Positions 15,747 through 24,554 are shown, counted from the first letter of the stretch. The stretch is 64,000 nt of DNA from Acetatifactor aquisgranensis (GCF_943193215.1 NZ_CALPDH010000009.1:1-64000); one strand, 5' to 3'. The notes: generated by a model not told the origin, from the sequence alone. Program-made: numbers and translations.

Positions 15747-15793
15747 GTAGCCAACTACCAACCTTGCCACAGGAAGTGCCAGCTTCCTGTGGT
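15747..15793 (+). ncRNA. Leader hairpins, possible cis-regulatory RNA
   Basis: Two adjacent stem-loops occur: GGTAG-ccaa-CTACC (15747-15760), and a perfect 10-bp stem CCACAGGAAG / CTTCCTGTGG (15768-15777 and 15784-15793) with a 6-nt loop. They lie in the leader of the gene at 15929. No T run follows, so this is not a simple terminator. No known riboswitch class was recognised. Confidence 0.4.
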
Positions 15794-15928
15794 GGTACAC
15801 CGATATTATTACGTCCTTGTATTCTCGATTCTTATTTTACCATATCTTGTCTGTTTATACAAGTGGCAAAAAATTTTAAATAGAAGATTATAAAATAGAT
15901 TATAAAATACTGTTGCGGGAGGAAATCA

Positions 15929-16174
15929 ATGAACGGTATGAATGGCATGAACGCTGCTTCGATGCTGAAGCTTATGGGGGCGAGAAATCAATTCAACCGC
16001 AATCATCCGAAGTTCAGCGCTTTTCTGAAAGCAGTCTTTTCCAGACAGATAGAGGAGGGGACAGTGATTGAACTGAGAGTCACCAGGCCGGGGGAAGAGC
16101 CCATCACAACGAATATTAAGGTGCAGCAGTCGGACTTGGAACTTCTGGAGGAATTGAAGGAACTGATGAAATGA
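15929..16174 (+). CDS. Small partner protein of the downstream ATPase, unknown function
   Basis: The 81-residue protein has an N-terminal Met/Asn-rich helix (repeated NGM), a helical middle (HPKFSAFLKAVFSR) and a strand pair (TVIELRVTRPGEEPI). It then ends in an amphipathic helix (LELLEELKELM). GGGAGG lies six bases before ATG 15929. The stop overlaps the next start (ATGA), indicating translational coupling with the ATPase. No family name is recognised. Confidence 0.75.
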   Translation: MNGMNGMNAASMLKLMGARNQFNRNHPKFSAFLKAVFSRQIEEGTVIELRVTRPGEEPITTNIKVQQSDLELLEELKELMK

Positions 16175-17031
16175 TATATCTGTCACAATTTTCCTTTCCG
16201 GACATAGAGCGGGAATACGATTTCCTGATGGGGATAAAGAGGACCTGCTATGACAGTTTCTATCCCTTTCAGGTCCTGTCCGGGCATGGCTTGCGAATGC
16301 TGGATTTTGAGCCGATTACGATTCTGTACGGCGGGAACGGTTCCGGAAAGACCACAGCGCTGAATGTGGTTGCCCAGAAGCTGGGAATCACAAGGGAATC
16401 CGTGTACAATCGCTCCAATTTCTTTGAGGACTACCTGAAAATGTGCGATTTCGAGATGCGGGAGCCTGTTTCGGAGAACAGCAGAATCATCACCAGCGAC
16501 GATGTCTTCGACTTCGTCCTGAACCTCAGATGCCTGAACGATGGTATCAGCCAGAAGCGGGAGGAACTGTTCGAGGAATACCTTGAGAATAAATATTCCC
16601 ATTTCCAGATGAAGTCTTTGGAGGACTATGAGCAGCTGAAAAAGGTTCAGATGGCCCGCCGCAAGACTCAGTCCAGGTATGTAAGAAACAATCTTATGGA
16701 CAATGTGCGGGAACATTCCAACGGCGAGAGCGCCTTTCTTTATTTTTCCGAGAAGATTCAGGAGAACGGCCTGTATCTTCTGGACGAGCCGGAGAACAGC
16801 CTTTCGGCCTTGCGACAGCAGGAGTTTGCGAAGTTTTTGGAGGATTCCGCGCGCTTCTTCGGCTGCCAGTTCGTCATATCCACCCATTCGCCGTTCCTGC
16901 TGGCCATGCGCGGGGCGAAGATTTACGACATGGACGAGGATGTGGTGGATGTAAAACGGTGGACGCAGCTGGAGGGAGTCAGGATGTATTTTGATTTTTT
17001 CATGAAGCATGAGAGGGAGTTCGGGCAGTGA
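16171..17031 (+). CDS. ABC-like AAA ATPase
   Basis: The 286-residue P-loop ATPase is of the SMC/RecF-like 'AAA_21' kind, not a transport ATPase. Walker A is GGNGSGKTTAL (about residue 54), Walker B is LYLLDEPENSLSA (about 205), and the switch His is in STHSPFL. Between them lies a helical insertion of about 110 residues. Related proteins act in DNA repair, retron or defence modules or as housekeeping ATPases. No nuclease partner is present here, only the 81-residue co-translated protein. A bidirectional terminator follows. Confidence 0.85.
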   Translation: MIYLSQFSFPDIEREYDFLMGIKRTCYDSFYPFQVLSGHGLRMLDFEPITILYGGNGSGKTTALNVVAQKLGITRESVYNRSNFFEDYLKMCDFEMREPVSENSRIITSDDVFDFVLNLRCLNDGISQKREELFEEYLENKYSHFQMKSLEDYEQLKKVQMARRKTQSRYVRNNLMDNVREHSNGESAFLYFSEKIQENGLYLLDEPENSLSALRQQEFAKFLEDSARFFGCQFVISTHSPFLLAMRGAKIYDMDEDVVDVKRWTQLEGVRMYFDFFMKHEREFGQ

Positions 17032-17045
17032 AGCGGTGTGCATGC

Positions 17046-17077
17046 AAAAAAGAGCCGTCTGGAAAACGGCTCTTTTT
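17046..17077. terminator. Bidirectional terminator
   Basis: Perfect 8-bp arms AGAGCCGT (17051-17058) and ACGGCTCT (17066-17073) have an A run on the left and a T run on the right. It serves both the ATPase operon and the convergent rubredoxin operon. Confidence 0.92.
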
Positions 17078-17082
17078 CGTAC

Positions 17083-17256
17083 TTAATTGTAGTTGTCGAT
17101 GCAGGGCTGGAACATGTCCTTGGTCACGCCGCAGATAGGGCAGCACCAGTCAGCGGGAAGATCCTCAAAAGCGGTGCCGGGCTTGATGCCGTGCTCGGGA
17201 TCGCCTTTCTCGGGATCATAAGTATATCCACAGGGATTACAAAAATACTTCTGCAT
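17083..17256 (-). CDS. Rubredoxin
   Basis: This 57-residue iron protein has two CxxC knuckles (CNPCGYTYDP and CCPICGVTKDMF) that hold a single Fe. It carries the usual GDPEHGIKPGTAFEDLPADW core. It donates electrons in oxygen and peroxide reduction in anaerobes. GGAGGC precedes the start. It is the last gene of a perR-rbr-rubredoxin unit, where it probably reduces the rubrerythrin next to it. Confidence 0.96.
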   Translation of the reverse strand: MQKYFCNPCGYTYDPEKGDPEHGIKPGTAFEDLPADWCCPICGVTKDMFQPCIDNYN

Positions 17257-17289
17257 ATGAATCAGCCTCCTTTATTAGTTTTGAAATGT

Positions 17290-17829
17290 TTAGCCAAAGT
17301 ATCTCTTCAGCAGACCCTCAAATGCCTTTCCGTGTCTGGCCTCATCCCTTGCCATCTCATGAACGGTATCATGGATAGCATCCAGATTGGCAGCCTTGGC
17401 TCTCTTGGCGAGATCGAACTTGCCGGCGGTAGCGCCGTTCTCGGCGTCCACTCTCATCTCCAGGTTCTTCTTGGTGGAATCGGTTACGACTTCACCCAGC
17501 AGCTCTGCGAACTTCGCGGCATGCTCTGCCTCTTCGTAAGCGGCTTTCTCCCAGTACAGGCCAATTTCGGGATAACCCTCTCTGTGGGCCACTCTCGCCA
17601 TAGCCAGATACATACCCACCTCAGAGCACTCGCCCTCGAAGTTAGCGCGGAGATCCTTGATGATATCCTCGGGAACGCCCTGCGCAACGCCTACAACATG
17701 CTCCGCGGCCCAGGTCTTCTCCCCTGCCTGAGCGGTGAATTTCTCAGCGGGAGCATGGCAGATAGGGCACTCTGCGGGCGGATTGTCGCCCTCGTGAACA
17801 TAACCGCATACTTGACATACATACTTCAT
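17290..17829 (-). CDS. Reverse rubrerythrin
   Basis: The 179-residue protein has a rubredoxin-like iron domain at the N-terminus (CQVCGYVHEG and CPICHAP, residues 1-35) followed by a ferritin-like diiron domain with ExxH-type ligands (FEGECSEVGMY, YEEAEHAAKF, MARDEARHGKAF). That order is inverted relative to classical rubrerythrin. Reverse rubrerythrins of Clostridia reduce hydrogen peroxide and are PerR targets. ATG 17829 was chosen from the conserved start and the AAGGAGA upstream. It is flanked by perR and rubredoxin, giving a complete peroxide-defence unit. Confidence 0.95.
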   Translation of the reverse strand: MKYVCQVCGYVHEGDNPPAECPICHAPAEKFTAQAGEKTWAAEHVVGVAQGVPEDIIKDLRANFEGECSEVGMYLAMARVAHREGYPEIGLYWEKAAYEEAEHAAKFAELLGEVVTDSTKKNLEMRVDAENGATAGKFDLAKRAKAANLDAIHDTVHEMARDEARHGKAFEGLLKRYFG

Positions 17830-17873
17830 ACTATTTATCTCCTTTTCTTTTAAAGAATATCTGATAGCTTGTC

Positions 17874-18269
17874 TCAAAAATCCCCGGACTCCATGCAGCG
17901 GCTGCAGGTGCCGTAAAAATATGTCACATGCCCGGCCACATGTCCGTCAAAATGCGCGGCTGCTTTTTCTATGACAGAGTCTATATCCTCCATCTTCAAA
18001 TCCACTACGCCGCCGCATTTCTCACAAAACAGATGGTAGTGGGGAGAAGTGTCCGCATCGAAATGGTCTACCCCGTCTCCCATATTCAGCCGCTTGATCT
18101 CTCCGTTCTCAGCCAGAAGCGTGAGATTGCGGTATACTGTGCCGAGACTGATGCTGGGATTGCGCTGCCGGACATTCATATAAATGATATCTGCAGTGGG
18201 GTGGTCTTTTCTTGTCATAAGAAATTGCAGAATCGAATCCCGCTGCCTGCTATGCTTCCGTGCAGCCAT
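17874..18269 (-). CDS. perR: PerR-type Fur family peroxide regulator
   Basis: This 131-residue winged-helix repressor has the Fur-family core TVYRNLTLLAENGEI for DNA recognition. The metal-sensing region is HFDADTSPHYHLFCEKC, and two CxxC pairs (CEKC, CSRC) bind structural zinc. The downstream peroxide genes and the HFD site favour PerR over Fur or Zur. ATG 18269 has GAGGAG upstream. It is the first gene of the operon with reverse rubrerythrin and rubredoxin. Its promoter contains a TTATAAT half-site like a Per box, so autoregulation is plausible. Confidence 0.9.
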   Translation of the reverse strand: MAARKHSRQRDSILQFLMTRKDHPTADIIYMNVRQRNPSISLGTVYRNLTLLAENGEIKRLNMGDGVDHFDADTSPHYHLFCEKCGGVVDLKMEDIDSVIEKAAAHFDGHVAGHVTYFYGTCSRCMESGDF

Positions 18270-18338
18270 CCGACACTCCTCTCTTCGGCGCAGTCTGCCT
18301 TGCACTGTTTTCCAAAAATAGTAGTGATTACTGTTTTC

Positions 18339-18366
18339 ATTATAAACGGTTGCAGACAAAAGTCAA
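18339..18366 (-). promoter_or_regulatory. perR operon promoter
   Basis: On the minus strand, TTGACT, 16 bp, then TATAAT. The -10 lies within TTTATAATGAAAA, which matches one half of the Per-box consensus. It drives perR, rbr and rubredoxin. Confidence 0.75.
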
Positions 18367-18393
18367 GGGGCATGGCAAAATTTTATATTTGTT

Positions 18394-21042
18394 TTATAAA
18401 AGCACCCTGTCCAGCCTTGCGCCAAGGCGGCTGAGGATTTCGTTGCTGATGGTGCCGCACTGTTCCGCTATCTGGCCTGCGGTGATTTCCTCCTCCCCGG
18501 ATACGCCTATGATGACGGCGGTATCTCCGGGCTGGATGTGGGAAATCCCGCTGACATCCACGATGGTCTGATCCATGCAGATTCTGCCGATGATGGGCGC
18601 TTTACTGCCGCGGATCAGAACGCTGCCCTTTCCGTAGGAGAGCTCCCTGGGCAGGCCGTCCGCGTAGCCGATGGAGATGGCGGCAATCCGCATATCCTGC
18701 CTGGCGGTAAAGGCGGCGCCGTAGCCCGCGGCCTCCCCGGCGTAGAGGGGCCTCAGGGAGGTGACTTTCGCTTTCAGGGAAAGGACAGGCTCCAGAATGC
18801 CTTTCCAGGGCAGGGTGTCCGCTTCGGAGCTCAGGAGCCCATAGAGGGCGATGCCCGGGCGGACGTAATCGGCAGCCAGTTTCAGCTCTTTTGCGGCGAC
18901 CCGTCTCTCAGCGAACCGCAGGGATTGATTTCCGGAGGGATTGCCGCGGCCCTGGAGCAGAGTCAGGAGGCCGTAGCTGGCCAGCAGATGGAGGCTGGGG
19001 CAGGGATAGCCTTCCGCCTTTAAATAATCTACCACCTGATAAAAGGCGCTGACCTGGGCTTCGGTGAAAGCCCTGTGCTCCGGGAGGGGCGAGTCGGAGG
19101 CGCACAGATGGGTGAAAAGCCCGTCAATGACAATGTGCCGCAGTTCGCAGACGGCTGTGATTTCCTCTATATCTTCGCAGCGTATCCCTAAGCGGTGCAT
19201 GCCGGTGTCGATGCCGATGTGGACATGGATGTCCGCCTCTGCCTGATTCAGCTGCCTGGCGTAAGGGTAGTCTATGACGGTCTGAATCAAACGGTAGCGG
19301 ACAAGCAGCGGGAAGTCTTCGGGCGGGGTGTAGCCCAGTATCAGGATTTCGCCCTGGATGCCCGCTTCGCGCAGCTCGATGGCCTCCTCGACGCAGGCCA
19401 CGCAGAAAGCGTCTACTCCCAGGAGGTTCAGCTGCCTGGAGATGAGGACGGCTCCGTGGCCGTAGCCGTCCGCCTTGACGGCGGGCATCAGGCGGCAGCG
19501 CTCCGGAAGTCTGGAGCGGAGTGCCTCGACATTGTGGGCAAGGGCCCTGGAGTCCACTTCAATCCAGGCCCGGGAGGCGGGGGATTTCTCATGGGAGAAA
19601 GCCGGGCTTTGTGCGGAGGGAGCGCTTCTCGCCTGTTCTCCGTAAGCCGCTTCCGGATGAGATTCCTCTGAATCCTCTCCCCCATAGGGCTCTTCCTGAT
19701 ACGGCTCCTCTGAACGCGCTTCCTCTGGGAAAGATTCCGGATAGGAATTATCCGGATAAGCATTATCTGTTTCTTCTTCCGCCATAACCTCTTCCGGGTA
19801 CAGGCTGTCCCAATCTTCTTCGTTGGATGCATCTGAATAAGAGTCGTCAAATTCCGCGGAATCTGAATAAAATTCATTTTCGGACGAAATAACGTCATCC
19901 CCGTCCCATGCGTCACCGGAAGCAGCTGAGATAGCCTGTTTCCTGCCGCGTGCGGCGGGAACCGTCCGGCTGCCGGCTTCATGGGAACCCCGGCGCCCGG
20001 ACTGCCGCCTCTCTTGCAGCCACGCCATGGCAAAGCCTGCGATGACAGACAGCGCCGCCACCGCCAGGTAATGCACAAAGCTGTTGTCCACCAGCAGCTC
20101 CGTCAGCCGCAGGGGCCTGGCGATGCCTCTGACCACCACGATAAAGGCAGGGTGCAGCATATAAATCCAGGTAGCGGCCGCGCGAAAAATGCCGCTGGAT
20201 TTTTTAGGGATGCTCTGCAGAATCCGATACAGGAAGAACATGACAGGAATCAGCATCAGATACATGCTGTCATGCCGCTGCAGTTCAAAATGCCGCAGAA
20301 GGAATGCCTCCCCGGTCATAAGGGCAAAGGAGAGGGCGAACAGGGAGCAGAAAAACAGAAGCCTTTCAGAATCCGCCCCATCGTTCCGCTTCTGCCCGGC
20401 CTCCGCCATCCAGGCGCCAAGCACCAGGAACAGCGGCGCAAGGAACAGCCCGTTGCGGGTATAGGAGGAAATCTGGAAAAGGAATCCATAGACAGCCTCC
20501 ACTGCAGGCGCTTTCGCGGCCAGCCCGTAATAACTGTCCCCGAACAGCCCAATGACATACAGCACGGCAGAAACGATTGTCATGCCCCGCAGGCTTAAAA
20601 AACGGCTCATCAGATACACCAGCAGAATGCCTGAAATGCACGCCGGAAAATACCACAGATGATAAAAAGTCCCGTCAAAGAAAAGCATCCGCAGCGCGGC
20701 GCCGACAGTAAGGTCTTTGTAATGTCCCGCATAGATGCCGATCGGCAGATACAAAATGATGCAGAACAGATAGAGCAGGGAAGTCTTCACCAGATACTTG
20801 CGGAATCTGTTCATTCCTTTCGGGGAGGCGGAAGCCTCGCCGGAGGGCAGGAATCCGGCCGCCACAAACTGTCCCGTCACCATGAAGAAGAAAGGGACGG
20901 CCACGCGGGCCAGCACTCTGGTGAGAAAAAAATCCGCCCCTTCATGAAATGAAGTCAGGGGCGAGGTGTGGATAGCGATGACTAACAGGGCGGCGGCAAT
21001 CCGAAATCTGTCCAGACAGCCGTAATTTGCTTTCGTCCGCAT
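18394..21042 (-). CDS. vanT: VanT-like membrane serine/alanine racemase with acyltransferase-3 domain
   Basis: The 882-residue protein joins two parts. Residues 1 to about 340 form an acyltransferase-3-type membrane domain with about ten helices, opening FRIAAALLVIAIHTSPL. The C-terminal part, from about residue 490, is a PLP-dependent alanine racemase fold, with the PLP Lys in AVKADGYGHG (about residue 521) and ISIGYADGLPRE and GRICMDQTIVD later. This architecture is diagnostic of VanT, which supplies D-serine for vancomycin-resistant peptidoglycan. VanT is normally about 700 residues. The excess is an acidic Glu/Ser/Pro linker (about 345-488) with SYPE/EEPY-like repeats. It starts 4 bp after the D,D-peptidase gene. 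Confidence 0.92.
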   Translation of the reverse strand: MRTKANYGCLDRFRIAAALLVIAIHTSPLTSFHEGADFFLTRVLARVAVPFFFMVTGQFVAAGFLPSGEASASPKGMNRFRKYLVKTSLLYLFCIILYLPIGIYAGHYKDLTVGAALRMLFFDGTFYHLWYFPACISGILLVYLMSRFLSLRGMTIVSAVLYVIGLFGDSYYGLAAKAPAVEAVYGFLFQISSYTRNGLFLAPLFLVLGAWMAEAGQKRNDGADSERLLFFCSLFALSFALMTGEAFLLRHFELQRHDSMYLMLIPVMFFLYRILQSIPKKSSGIFRAAATWIYMLHPAFIVVVRGIARPLRLTELLVDNSFVHYLAVAALSVIAGFAMAWLQERRQSGRRGSHEAGSRTVPAARGRKQAISAASGDAWDGDDVISSENEFYSDSAEFDDSYSDASNEEDWDSLYPEEVMAEEETDNAYPDNSYPESFPEEARSEEPYQEEPYGGEDSEESHPEAAYGEQARSAPSAQSPAFSHEKSPASRAWIEVDSRALAHNVEALRSRLPERCRLMPAVKADGYGHGAVLISRQLNLLGVDAFCVACVEEAIELREAGIQGEILILGYTPPEDFPLLVRYRLIQTVIDYPYARQLNQAEADIHVHIGIDTGMHRLGIRCEDIEEITAVCELRHIVIDGLFTHLCASDSPLPEHRAFTEAQVSAFYQVVDYLKAEGYPCPSLHLLASYGLLTLLQGRGNPSGNQSLRFAERRVAAKELKLAADYVRPGIALYGLLSSEADTLPWKGILEPVLSLKAKVTSLRPLYAGEAAGYGAAFTARQDMRIAAISIGYADGLPRELSYGKGSVLIRGSKAPIIGRICMDQTIVDVSGISHIQPGDTAVIIGVSGEEEITAGQIAEQCGTISNEILSRLGARLDRVLL

Positions 21043-21046
21043 CTGT

Positions 21047-21796
21047 TTACCTCCATTCTGTCAAAATAAAACCGTCTGCGTTATTGCCGGAGAGAGACCA
21101 GGAATCCTCTTCCGGCAGCTTCAGGCAGATCGGATCCGCGGCTGCTTTTAGATAAGAGATACAGACCTCGCGCCCATTGTCCGCCACCCGGCGCAGGCCG
21201 CTCCCGTAAGGAAACCGCTTTAAGCAGTCTGTGTATTCTTCCAGGGTCATATTCTGCTCTTGCATGATTGCCGCATGGGGCGCCCCTACATAGCGGAAAT
21301 GCCAGGGCTCATGGCTGATGCCGGTGATGCTTTCTTTTCCCTCGGGGTAGCGCAGGATAAAGCCGTATTTCGCGGCGCTTTCCCGGAAATCCTGACAGGG
21401 GCCGGTATAGGGGAAATCCGGGCAGATGAAATCTATCTGCTCTTTTTTCGCGCCCAAATCCATGGCCAGGCCGGTCTGATGCTCGCTGTGGCCCGGAACC
21501 GCCACATAGGCGCGGGTGAACTCCGGCCCGTTTTCCCGGAGGCTGTCGTCCCAGATTTCCTGCTGTTCTCTGCGGGAGCGCCATGCGCTGACGAAAGCGA
21601 TATGCTGCCAGCCATCTATCTCGTCCATCAGTCTTGCCAGCGCCTGAGCGGCAGGACGCTGCAGCAGGGCATCCGGCCGGGATTCCGTCACGGGGATGAG
21701 GTCTTCGGCAGCGCTCTCATCAAGGCCGTGGGCCTGATTTACCAGAATCAGGGGGCCTTTGTAAATGTCATGGCAGGATAAGGATAGTATTTTCAT
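21047..21796 (-). CDS. vanXY: VanXY-like D,D-dipeptidase/carboxypeptidase
   Basis: The 249-residue zinc peptidase is of the VanY/VanXY (M15B) family. The zinc ligands H106 and D113 lie in SEHQTGLAMDLG and H166 in SHEPWHFRYVG; E163 is the catalytic base. It would remove D-Ala-D-Ala dipeptide or terminal D-Ala so that D-Ser-ended precursors dominate. There is no signal peptide, as expected for cytoplasmic VanXY. The C-terminal 60 residues form an extra small domain. It lies between the ligase and the racemase in one operon; the racemase start is 4 bp downstream. Confidence 0.88.
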   Translation of the reverse strand: MKILSLSCHDIYKGPLILVNQAHGLDESAAEDLIPVTESRPDALLQRPAAQALARLMDEIDGWQHIAFVSAWRSRREQQEIWDDSLRENGPEFTRAYVAVPGHSEHQTGLAMDLGAKKEQIDFICPDFPYTGPCQDFRESAAKYGFILRYPEGKESITGISHEPWHFRYVGAPHAAIMQEQNMTLEEYTDCLKRFPYGSGLRRVADNGREVCISYLKAAADPICLKLPEEDSWSLSGNNADGFILTEWR

Positions 21797-21820
21797 AGGA
21801 GTTTCTCTTCCGCGGTTTCT

Positions 21821-22882
21821 TTATGCCTGCGCGGCCTCAAGGCCCAGCTCCAGGATCCGTGAGAGGACTTCCCGGAAAGAATGGCCCGCGGCTTTCATCA
21901 TGCCGGGATAGCGGCTGTGCTCCGTGAAGCCGGGAATGGTATTGACCTCGTTGAATACCACTTCCCCATCGGGGGTCAGGAACATGTCCACCCGGGCGAA
22001 GCCTGCGCAGCCCAGCGCCCTGTAGATGCGCTTAGCGGTCTCCTTGATCTCCCCGGCCTTGGCGGGATCGATTCTGGCCGGTACGTGGATGGCGGAGGTC
22101 TTCAGGGTATATTTTTCCGTGAAATCGAAGAAATCGCCGGAAAGCTCGATTTCGTCCACCTCGCCGGTAATCAGCTCCTTGTTGCCCAGCACGGCGCAGC
22201 CCACCTCAAAGCCGGGAATGTTCTCCTCCACAAGAACCTGATTGTCATACTGGAAAGCCAAAGCCACCGCGGGGGCCAGCTGCTCTTTGTCAAGCACTTT
22301 GGTGACGCCATAGGAAGAGCCGGCTTTCACGGGTTTCACGTAGAGGGGATAGCCTATTTTTTCCGCGAAGCTTTCCATGATTTGCGCGGGGGTGCCGGGC
22401 TCCATCACCAGATGCAGGGGCACGCGTATATCCTCCAGGCGCACCAGCCTGTGAGCGCGGTCTTTGTCCATCCCTAAGGCGGAGGCCAGAGTGCCGCAGC
22501 CCGCGATAGGGACGCCGGAGAGCTCCAACAGTCCCTGGAGGGTGCCGTCCTCCCCGTTGCCGCCGTGGAGCACCGGGAACGCGATGTCCAGGGGGATGCG
22601 GGATGGGCCGTCCTGCCCCAGGAGAATCAGGCATTTCTCGCCGCGGTTGGGGGAGAGGACTGCCGGGGTGCAGTCCGCGGGATTCTGCCAGGTATCGTTC
22701 AGCAGTTTGTCCACAGGCCCGGCATAGCGGAACCATTCCCCTTTCCGGGAGATGCCGATGAGCACGGGATTGTATTTTTCGCTGTCCAGATTCAGGATGA
22801 CCCCTGAAGCGGAGGACAGGGATACGCTGTATTCGGGGGAACATCCGCCGAAGAAGACGCCTACATTTATCTTTTTCATCAT
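21821..22882 (-). CDS. vanG: VanG-like D-alanine--D-serine ligase
   Basis: The 353-residue ATP-grasp ligase resembles VanG: it begins INVGVFFGGCSPEYSVSL, then has FPVLHGGNGEDGTLQG, YPLYVKPVKAGSSYGVTKV, and FNEVNTIPGFTEHSRYP. The omega-loop sequence FFDFTEKYTLKTS is nearly that of VanG (EKYTLK), unlike housekeeping Ddl, pointing to D-Ala-D-Ser rather than D-Ala-D-Ala. The frame starts ATGATG; the second ATG (22879) has better spacing from AGGAAGG. It is first in an operon with the vanXY- and vanT-like genes, divergent from a two-component system. Intrinsic low-level glycopeptide resistance is possible but unproven. Confidence 0.9.
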   Translation of the reverse strand: MMKKINVGVFFGGCSPEYSVSLSSASGVILNLDSEKYNPVLIGISRKGEWFRYAGPVDKLLNDTWQNPADCTPAVLSPNRGEKCLILLGQDGPSRIPLDIAFPVLHGGNGEDGTLQGLLELSGVPIAGCGTLASALGMDKDRAHRLVRLEDIRVPLHLVMEPGTPAQIMESFAEKIGYPLYVKPVKAGSSYGVTKVLDKEQLAPAVALAFQYDNQVLVEENIPGFEVGCAVLGNKELITGEVDEIELSGDFFDFTEKYTLKTSAIHVPARIDPAKAGEIKETAKRIYRALGCAGFARVDMFLTPDGEVVFNEVNTIPGFTEHSRYPGMMKAAGHSFREVLSRILELGLEAAQA

Positions 22883-22914
22883 ATAACCTTCCTTTGCTTA
22901 TTTGTATATGAAAT

Positions 22915-22943
22915 ATCCTACAACCAAAAGGAGGAAAAGTAAA
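22915..22943 (-). promoter_or_regulatory. Possible promoter of the vanG-like operon
   Basis: On the minus strand, TTTACT, 17 bp, then TAGGAT, ending 33 bp before the ATG pair. A 13-bp palindrome TTTCCCGGGGAAA (22995-23007) lies between it and the divergent kinase gene and could be a regulator site. Confidence 0.45.
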
Positions 22944-23072
22944 TAGCGGGAAGATTAAGATTTTTTTAATGATATTATTTTTCTTATTTTACACTTTCCC
23001 GGGGAAAATATGGTACAATAGTTTCATACCGTGATTATAGTAGAGAAAAGTATCGTGCGGGGGAGAGGGATT

Positions 23073-24554
23073 ATGAAATTCAGGACGCGGCTGCGGGTCA
23101 CATTCATCGTCATCATAGTTCTGCCGTTGATTCTGACGGCGGTGGCATTTCTGGGAATCGGACTGTATCTGATGAATGCCCAGAAAGGTTTTCCCATCGC
23201 GCGCCTGGACTATACGACGATGACGGAGAACATGCGGGAGGTGGCGGCGGCCACGGACGATGTGTTCTTTGACCTGAAGGAACAGATCGAGGAAGACTCC
23301 TCCAGGCTGGCGGACCTGGAATATCTGGACATGGTGAATTCGCAGATTCCGCACAAGACCACGTATATCATTGTACGGAAAGACGATGACCTCTATTACG
23401 CCGGAAATCAGGAGGCGGCGGAGATGATTTTCTCCCGCCTGCCCGGTTATGGGGAGGGAGGCACGGCGGAGAACCCTGACATCTACTACGATGAAATGGA
23501 TAAATTCGTGAAGCAGCTGGACTTCATGTTCCCGGACGGACATCCGGGCAGCGCCTTCGTGGTCACAAAGGTGAACACGCTGATTTCCAGGAAGCTGCTG
23601 GTGGACATGTTCGTTGCGATTTTCCTGATACTGATTTTCACCAGCATCGTGCTGACCCGGTGGATTCACAGGGGGGTGTTCAATCCCATTAACGAACTGA
23701 ATATCGCTATGCGCAAGATCAAGGAGGGGAATTTCGATTATGTGCTGCAGACGGACGCCAAGGGTGAAATCGGCGATCTGTACCGCAATTATGAGGACAT
23801 GCGGCTGCGGCTGAAAGAGACCACCGAGGAGAACCGGGAGAGCGAGCGGCAGAACAGGGAGCTGGTCAGCAATATTTCCCACGATCTGAAGACTCCCATC
23901 ACGGCCATCAAGGGCTATGTGGAGGGCATCATGGACGGGGTGGCGGTGACCCCCGAGAAGATGGACAAATATATCAAGACCATCTACAACAAAGCAAATG
24001 ACATGGAGAGGCTGATCAATGAGCTGACCTATTACTCCGGCATCGACAACAACAGGATTCCGTATAATTTTCACCGGATAAACGTAGCCGATTATTTCGG
24101 GGACTGCATAGAGGAAGTGGGGCTGGACCTGGAGCAGAAGAATATCGAGCTGAACTACTCCAATCTGGTGCAGCCGGAAACAGTGATCATCGCGGATCCG
24201 GAGCAGATGAAGAAAGTCATCAATAATATCATCAGCAACAGCGTAAAGTATATGGATAAGCCCAAAGGCGCCATTGATATCCGGATTCTGGACGAGGTGG
24301 AATCCATCCGCATTGAAATCGAGGACAATGGCAAGGGTATCGCCCAGAAAGACCTGCCGAAGATTTTCGAGAGGTTCTACCGCACGGACGCCTCCCGGAA
24401 TTCCGCCCAGGGCGGCAGCGGCATCGGGCTGTCCATTGTGAAGAAAATCATAGAGGATCACGGCGGTTATATCTGGGCCACCAGCAAAGAGGGCGAGGGA
24501 ACCTGTATTCATTTTGTATTAAGGAAATATATTGAGCTTCAAGATGATAAATAG
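23073..24554 (+). CDS. Two-component sensor histidine kinase (possible VanS)
   Basis: The 493-residue kinase has an N-terminal membrane helix (residues 10-32), an extracytoplasmic region of about 150 residues, and a second helix near 188-208. These are followed by HAMP, HisKA (SNISHDLKTPITAIKGY, phospho-His) and HATPase (NIISNSVKYMDKP, DNGKGIAQKDLPKIFERFYR, GGSGIGLSIVKKI). The sensor region is larger than in typical VanS, so the signal may differ. ATG 23073 has GGGGGAGAGGG upstream. It is divergent from the vanG-like operon and followed by its regulator 29 bp later. Kinase-before-regulator order is opposite to usual vanRS. Confidence 0.92.
   Translation: MKFRTRLRVTFIVIIVLPLILTAVAFLGIGLYLMNAQKGFPIARLDYTTMTENMREVAAATDDVFFDLKEQIEEDSSRLADLEYLDMVNSQIPHKTTYIIVRKDDDLYYAGNQEAAEMIFSRLPGYGEGGTAENPDIYYDEMDKFVKQLDFMFPDGHPGSAFVVTKVNTLISRKLLVDMFVAIFLILIFTSIVLTRWIHRGVFNPINELNIAMRKIKEGNFDYVLQTDAKGEIGDLYRNYEDMRLRLKETTEENRESERQNRELVSNISHDLKTPITAIKGYVEGIMDGVAVTPEKMDKYIKTIYNKANDMERLINELTYYSGIDNNRIPYNFHRINVADYFGDCIEEVGLDLEQKNIELNYSNLVQPETVIIADPEQMKKVINNIISNSVKYMDKPKGAIDIRILDEVESIRIEIEDNGKGIAQKDLPKIFERFYRTDASRNSAQGGSGIGLSIVKKIIEDHGGYIWATSKEGEGTCIHFVLRKYIELQDDK

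Noticed and set aside
22883..23072. Transposition scars or integrase flanking the van-like cluster
   Set aside because: No inverted or direct repeats and no recombinase genes were found at the cluster edges, so recent transfer is not supported from this window.
22989..24512. 507-codon open frame antisense to the histidine kinase
   Set aside because: The plus-strand kinase has all family motifs in order; the antisense frame is an artefact of GC-rich codon use, with no ribosome site.
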